Origin: Thalassiosira profunda
Lineage: Eukaryota > Bacillariophyta > Thalassiosirophyceae > Thalassiosirales > Thalassiosiraceae
Assembly: GCA_036939355.1 (NCBI GenBank)
Contig: JALLAP010000820.1
Span: 1-10,309 of the forward strand
Length of the DNA stretch: 10,309 nt
Direction: 5' to 3'
Part shown: piece by piece, positions 6,701 through 10,309 of the stretch
Numbering within the stretch: position 1 is the first letter of the stretch
How the letters are laid out: every line of letters begins with the position of its first letter
Notes under the pieces: model-generated
Databases searched by the model: none
Told to the model about the DNA's origin: nothing
Seen by the model: the letters and a program-made list of their open reading frames with translations, nothing else
Translations under genes and position numbers: made by a program

Positions 6701-8826
6701 CGACAGCAGGGGCGCCCCAGACATGACATAGGAGTCAAAGACATTCCAGCCAGGCATCAGCGGGTCCGTCGACGAGTGTTGTTGGGGAGGCGAGCAAAGG
6801 ACGCTTGGATCGATGGAGAAGGCAGGCGGTGCTGGCGCAAAGGGTGGCATGTCCAGCGGCTCCTTGCTCTGCTTGGGACTCGATGCTGCCCCAGCGTCAC
6901 TACCACCAAACGAATCCGTACTTGCACTTCCCATGCGGCTGCCAGTGCTGCTGGCGCTCTGTTCGCGAGCGGAGTGGACCGTCTTGTCATAACCGGCCAG
7001 CCCATACTGCAGAACTCTCCCGTGCGAGGTGCCAATGATCAGCTCCCCATCTTGCACGTCCACAACTGTCATGGATTCTGATGAGTTCAGCTCCGGCTGC
7101 CAGAACGTCGAGCTATTGACTCCATCGTTGCTGAAGGGTGTCATAATCTCGAAGCTTCCAAAAGACTGGCCACTTCCCACCAATAAGTTGCTGGTGCCAG
7201 TGCTGTTGATGTCGGGTAAGAAGTTGACGAATCTCGCCCCGCCCCGGTTGGCGCTGAACATGTGTGGGATGCCGCCGCGCCCAAGATATCGAACATCGTA
7301 GATCAATACGTGTGGAGCCGGGAAAGGATAGGGCAGTGGCGAGGAGGGGCTGGACACCCCCGCAGACGAATAGCCCGAGGCAACGATCAGATTCTATTGG
7401 AGCAAACAGTGTGTAGCATGAGGTTGAGACATCGAAGAACAGACTTCAATACACACACCCAACTCACCTCAGACACGGCCACCTTTGCCACACCACCTGG
7501 CTGGGCCTTTGCTTTTGCAACCTCCGCGTTCCTCCTCCCGCCGTCCAGGACGCGGACGGTGCCATCCGTGCAGCCCACGACGACGTTGTTGCGCTCGACG
7601 TTGGTTGCCAAGTCCGCGACGCACATTGACCGGTTGTTGCTAGCAGAGTCGCGAGCAAGGGTGTGCGAAGAAACGACCTTGAGGTCCTTGTTCAAATCGA
7701 CGCAGTGAACGTGCTGGCTCCTCGACGAGGCGTCGCTATTGCCAGATGGAAAGGACATGCCACAGATTGTTGCAAACTGGCTGCCACCGCGACCACCCCC
7801 CAGAAGCTCGCCACAGGTCATGCCGCTCAGGAAGCCATCACTGCGATTCGACATGACCATGCCTCCGCGAGTGTGAATCCTCACCCCGTGCGGAGAAATG
7901 GTGCAAACCCGCCCGCCCGAGCCCAGGTAGGGCGTGGTAACTGGAAAAATGGAGGAGATGCCCTTGCAGTGCCTCTCTTCCGGACGATTGGTGTTCTGCC
8001 GTTGCGGAAAGTGCGGATTGGCGTTCAAGTGGATGCGGTGCGCCCATGATGGCGGTCCGTAGGAGGGGCCGTAGGCGTGGGTGGGACGTGCCTTGACCGT
8101 GTGGCTGCTTGCGCCACTTCCAATGTTGATGCTGATGCCCCCGCCAAGCAAAGCGCTGTGCAGACCATCCAGTATCCTGCCCTCGGCCTCGGGATGAGCC
8201 ACGAAGGACGCGTACATGCTCCGGTTGCCGTAGAAACCGCCTCTGTTGGTTTCGGTGTTGGTATCATTGACGTCGTAGAGCACAGTCATGCGACTTCCCC
8301 GCGACAAGGAAGGATCCTTGTCTGTCAATCGCGACGAACCTACGGATCCCCGGCCTCCCCGACCACTGCTCCTGCCGCTTCCTTGTTTTGAAGTATGGCT
8401 TGCCACATACATCAAGCCAGGGACGTCGCTACTCGAATCTCCCTCTTCGATTGCAGCTGCACTGATTGGATCTCCAATGGCGTCGTAATTGCCATAGTCA
8501 TCCGCTCGGCCATTTGGGTGGGCAACGAAGGGTGGACGCGACGGGTGAAATGGAGCGTTCGGATCGGCAGCCATTGTACCCTCGCCGGCGCCGTATTCTC
8601 CGTACTGATTCGAATCGTCGTATCCCTGCTGCTGTTCCGAATAGTATTCATTTCCCTGCTCGTAATACCCCTCCTGATATTGCTGATTGCTTCCCTCCTC
8701 GTAGTATTGTCCCTGCTGGTAGGGATTTCCGGCCCCGTCGTATTGCTGAGTGTTGGTGCCATCGCCGTATCCACCCCCGTAGGGATTGTAATATTCGCCC
8801 CCGTCGCCATAGCCGCCCTGATTCAT
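3773..8826 (-). CDS. PAN2: PAN2, catalytic subunit of the PAN2-PAN3 poly(A)-specific deadenylase, three exons
   Basis: Exons are 8826-7468, 7393-5988 and 5911-3773. Counting each 72-bp assembly duplication once, the product is 1585 aa, longer than the roughly 1100-1200 aa of yeast and human PAN2. PAN2 shortens mRNA poly(A) tails in the cytoplasm together with PAN3. Residues 1-85 are Tyr/Gly/Gln-rich. A WD40 propeller spans about 290-600 (for example VVVGCTDGTVRVLDGG and PHVLIYDVRYLG). A pseudo-UCH region follows at about 780-1310; its nucleophile region (ANSSQCAVLAMLYF, around residue 859) lacks the NTCY-type catalytic signature of active USPs, as expected for PAN2. The exonuclease at about 1370-1550 shows AIDAEFV (D1377, E1379), GLSQDF (D1483) and HDSIED (H1530, D1535), a complete DEDDh set. 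The first ATG in the frame is 8826, with A at -3. The exonuclease and the C-terminal UCH part make the identification firm. Confidence 0.95.
5559..5703. repeat. 72-bp direct duplication around a single N (assembly join)
   Basis: Bases 5559-5630 and 5632-5703 are identical, separated only by the N at 5631. The unit encodes part of the PAN2 UCH-like region (ARRPEAFYRFLMQYVERE). Block plus N is 73 nt, so it shifts the PAN2 frame; counted once, the frame is continuous. This is most simply an unmerged overlap of two contig ends. Confidence 0.92.
5912..5987 (-). other. PAN2 intron 2
   Basis: The 76-bp intron has donor GTAAGT (5987-5982) and acceptor CTTGCTGCACAG. Splicing is phase 1 and joins ...RRDM to NVSIVSELGLLF in the frame of the UCH-like region. 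An alternative AG 25 bases earlier in the transcript (TTTGTCAG) would put the next exon out of frame. Confidence 0.8.
6381..6525. repeat. Second 72-bp direct duplication around a single N (assembly join)
   Basis: Bases 6381-6452 and 6454-6525 are identical, with the N at 6453 between them. The unit encodes SLEMKDLLGSPTYDEEG of PAN2. As at the other site, the 73-nt excess breaks the frame and counting the block once restores it. The identical 72-bp length at both sites points to a fixed assembler overlap length. Confidence 0.92.
7394..7467 (-). other. PAN2 intron 1
   Basis: The 74-bp intron has donor GTGAGT (7467-7462) and acceptor CTCCAATAG. Splicing is phase 0 and joins KVAVSE to NLIVASGYSS, restoring a WD40 blade typical of PAN2. 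The intron contains no in-frame stop but its length is not a multiple of three, so retention would shift the frame. Confidence 0.82.
8572..8826 (-). other. Region encoding the prion-like Tyr/Gly/Gln-rich N-terminus of PAN2
   Basis: Codons 1-85 encode 17 Tyr within the first 78 residues, spaced among Gly, Gln, Asn and Glu with almost no hydrophobic aliphatic or basic residues. Units such as YGDG, YQQGQYYEEG and YYEQGNEYY recur. The frame is unbroken with the WD40 region. Low-complexity sequence of this kind is often intrinsically disordered and capable of self-association; that is inference here. Confidence 0.7.
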
Positions 8827-9243
8827 GGTGCTGGTATAATGCACAATAGGTGTGCGCTGCTCCTTCCAAGGCAGGAAGAAACCTCGACTTCAACGTTTGC
8901 AGACGCTACTGGCTCCTCAGTCGATGCACTGATGCAAAGTGCATGCACTCTGCAGAATAGAATTCTTCGAGCCGCAGCCCTATCGGCTATCCGCTTCCGC
9001 TAGCTAAGCGCTCCCTACCAAAGCAGTTGACGACGCGATCCGCGATGCAAAGAGTCTGCTAGGCGGCGGAAGTGCTGCCGATAGTGGGGACGCGTCGTCA
9101 CCTCGCTGTCTGGCCTCTTGCGCTTTTGGTTGCTTTGCTTTTGCTTGTGAACAAACGCCGGACGCCTGCCAGACGCATGCGTGGTTGTTGAGGCAAATCC
9201 GCTTGCTTTCCCCGCTCATTCCCTGCTTGCACCCACCGGCACC
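8827..9243. promoter_or_regulatory. Divergent intergenic region between PAN2 and the plastid-protein gene
   Basis: These 417 bp lie between two start codons facing away from each other and should hold both promoters. Two perfect palindromes share the core GCATGC: AGTGCATGCACT at 8938-8949 and ACGCATGCGT at 9173-9182, the latter about 60 bp before the plastid-gene ATG. Extra TGCA-type half motifs surround the first. A strand-biased T/G-rich stretch (TTTTGGTTGCTTTGCTTTTG) lies at 9124-9143. No TATA box is obvious. Confidence 0.5.
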
Positions 9244-9636
9244 ATGAAGATCGCCCTCCTCGCCGCCCTCCTCGGATCCGCCGCCGCCTTTGCCCCCGCT
9301 GCCCCGCGGGTGGCGTCGCGCACCGCCCTCAATGCCGTGAAGGGCGCCGCGAAGTCCTCCGCGGAGGACATCGAGCTCACTCTGAAGGTGATCATGGACA
9401 ACATGCAGGACGACGGCGCGGGCGTCGACGATTCGGACGACGATACGCCTATGCCCGCCGCCCCGGCCGCTGCGCCCGCGGCCGCATCGAGCGGCGTGGA
9501 GCTCTGGTCGGTGGATTATGATGCAGCTGCGCGGTTGGCGTATGAAGCGGCGGGATCGAAGGGAGACTTTGCAGCGTTCAAGACGAAGTACCTCGCGGAC
9601 ATGTCGGCAATGGTGGGAAAGAAGGGGCTTCTCTAG
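9244..9636 (+). CDS. Small plastid-targeted protein of unknown function
   Basis: The product is 130 aa. Residues 1-15 are a signal peptide (MKIALLAALLGSAAA), cleaved before F16; FAPAAPRVASRTALNA follows as a Ser/Thr/Arg-containing transit peptide. The A|FAP junction is the known signature for import into complex red-lineage plastids. The mature part has a helix (EDIELTLKVIMDNM, about 41-54), a very acidic stretch (55-67, with DDSDDD), an Ala/Pro linker (69-83) and a C-terminal domain with VELWSVDYDAAARLAYEAAG and GDFAAFKTKYLADMSAMV. No transmembrane helix is evident after the signal peptide, so a stromal or lumenal soluble or peripheral protein is likely. I do not recognise the family. The ATG at 9244 is chosen because the signal peptide begins there and it has A at -3; the frame extends upstream without another ATG. 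Confidence 0.88.
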   Translation: MKIALLAALLGSAAAFAPAAPRVASRTALNAVKGAAKSSAEDIELTLKVIMDNMQDDGAGVDDSDDDTPMPAAPAAAPAAASSGVELWSVDYDAAARLAYEAAGSKGDFAAFKTKYLADMSAMVGKKGLL

Positions 9637-10309
9637 ATGTCGGTGATGCGGTTGATTGAATGACGATGACGATGGTGGCCCCAGTGCCTTCTGCAATACA
9701 TGCAACAATGTTCAGTTGGATACCGAGTGGCCGCATAAGTTGAGCCCGGACAGCCGTGAAGGATCTGTCGAGAGCAAATGCATGACAATTACTGCTTCGA
9801 AAGACGACGATTCTTCTGTAAAAAGACCTCCAGAGGTTACGGGGTTATTTGGAACATAATTAAGCTTCAGCTATGTAGGCGTTTGATCCTTCCAAGCATT
9901 CCGTTGGCTCAGATGATCTTTCATTGACTAGGCGACTCTTGACCACCTCTCTGTGTGTCCTAGCCAGGCAAATGAATCCGGTTTGAGAATGAATCCGGTT
10001 TGAGCTTGCTTGTCTAACAACGCGCGCGCTGGACCGGTTTGAATTTTGATAGTTTTGTGCGTGAAAGCAAGGGGAAAGAACCGGCTCAAACCGGATTCAT
10101 TCGCCTCACTGGTGTCTGATACCCAGCTCTGTGTGCGAATATTTTGAGTATTCTGTGCGGTTGAATTGCAATCTTATCATCTGGCCGCCATTCCGTGGCA
10201 TCCGGCAATCGAACTCGTCATCATGCCATCATGTTCGTGTTCGACAAGAGACAAAGTCTGCAGGCAGCAGGGCAGTTATCCAGCATGAACCCTCTGTTTG
10301 TTTCACATT
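9637..10309. other. Intergenic region without a recognisable gene
   Basis: These 673 bp follow the stop codon of the plastid-protein gene. Open frames are short and start without a convincing ATG, and coding-like composition is absent: it is AT-richer than the neighbouring gene. The first part should be the 3' UTR of the plastid-protein gene. The only structure seen is the repeat cluster at 9966-10106. Nothing is recognised in 10107-10309. Confidence 0.6.
9966..10106. repeat. Foldback structure with tandem and inverted 17-22-bp repeats
   Basis: Two perfect, directly adjacent copies of AATGAATCCGGTTTGAG lie at 9971-9987 and 9988-10004. The exact inverse copy lies at 10085-10101. The outer pair extends to 22 bp (9966-9987 against 10085-10106) with one mismatch. 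A partial copy (CCGGTTTGA) lies at 10034-10042. The 141-bp unit could fold into a long stem with a loop of about 80-97 nt. It resembles a small foldback element, but no clear target-site duplication flanks it. Confidence 0.75.

Noticed and set aside
8827..8844. Upstream PAN2 start at a GTG (8844), adding six residues
   Set aside because: Non-ATG initiation is not needed: the ATG at 8826 has A at -3 and opens directly into the low-complexity N-terminus.
8395..9003. Plus-strand frame of 202 codons with a hydrophobic Ile/Val/Leu-rich stretch
   Set aside because: It is the antisense of the Tyr/Gln/Asn-rich N-terminus of PAN2; codons for those residues read in reverse give Ile, Val and Leu, so the membrane-like appearance is an artefact.
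9181..9243. Upstream extension of the plastid-protein frame from a GTG at 9181
   Set aside because: The signal peptide must be N-terminal, and the ATG at 9244 gives a textbook signal peptide plus FAP junction.
9656..9859. Short plus-strand open frame after the plastid-protein gene
   Set aside because: It is 67 codons, starts without an ATG, has no motif and lies where the 3' UTR is expected.

Overview
The window looks like nuclear DNA from a photosynthetic eukaryote with a secondary red-lineage plastid, most likely a diatom or another ochrophyte. Three things point there. The 130-aa gene at 9244-9636 starts with a signal peptide followed by an A|FAP junction, the hallmark of bipartite plastid targeting in these algae. 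The genes carry short GT-AG introns of 74-89 bp. The neighbouring genes encode Golgi and mRNA-decay proteins found only in eukaryotes. The species cannot be fixed from the sequence alone.

Layout. (1) 1-2396, minus strand: a very GC-rich, intron-free open frame of 798 codons that runs off the left edge. It encodes a COG1-like subunit of the conserved oligomeric Golgi complex, with an unexpected canonical EF-hand loop near the right end of the visible protein. (2) 2397-2811: a divergent intergenic region. (3) 2812-3707, plus strand: a two-exon gene for a secretory, membrane-anchored MsrB-like protein that keeps the catalytic-type Cys but has an incomplete zinc-cysteine set. (4) 3708-3772: only 65 bp between two convergent stop codons. 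(5) 3773-8826, minus strand: a three-exon PAN2 gene (poly(A) nuclease catalytic subunit) with WD40, pseudo-UCH and DEDDh exonuclease regions and a Tyr/Gly/Gln-rich N-terminal extension. (6) 8827-9243: a divergent intergenic region with two GCATGC-centred palindromes. (7) 9244-9636, plus strand: a small plastid-targeted protein of unknown function. (8) 9637-10309: no gene seen, but a compact repeat structure at 9966-10106.

PAN2 looks broken by two single-N positions (5631 and 6453). Each N sits between two identical 72-bp copies. Counting each duplicated block plus its N (73 nt) only once restores one reading frame across both sites, and the three-exon gene then comes to exactly 1586 codons. 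These are best read as unmerged contig ends, not mutations.

The genes do not form a pathway: Golgi tethering, secretory redox repair, mRNA deadenylation and a plastid protein simply lie close together in a compact genome in divergent-convergent-divergent order. COG1, the MsrB-like gene and the plastid gene are strongly GC-ending in codon use; PAN2 is clearly less so. No new multi-gene system is evident. The points most worth following are the EF-hand in COG1, the altered MsrB metal site and the prion-like N-terminus of PAN2.
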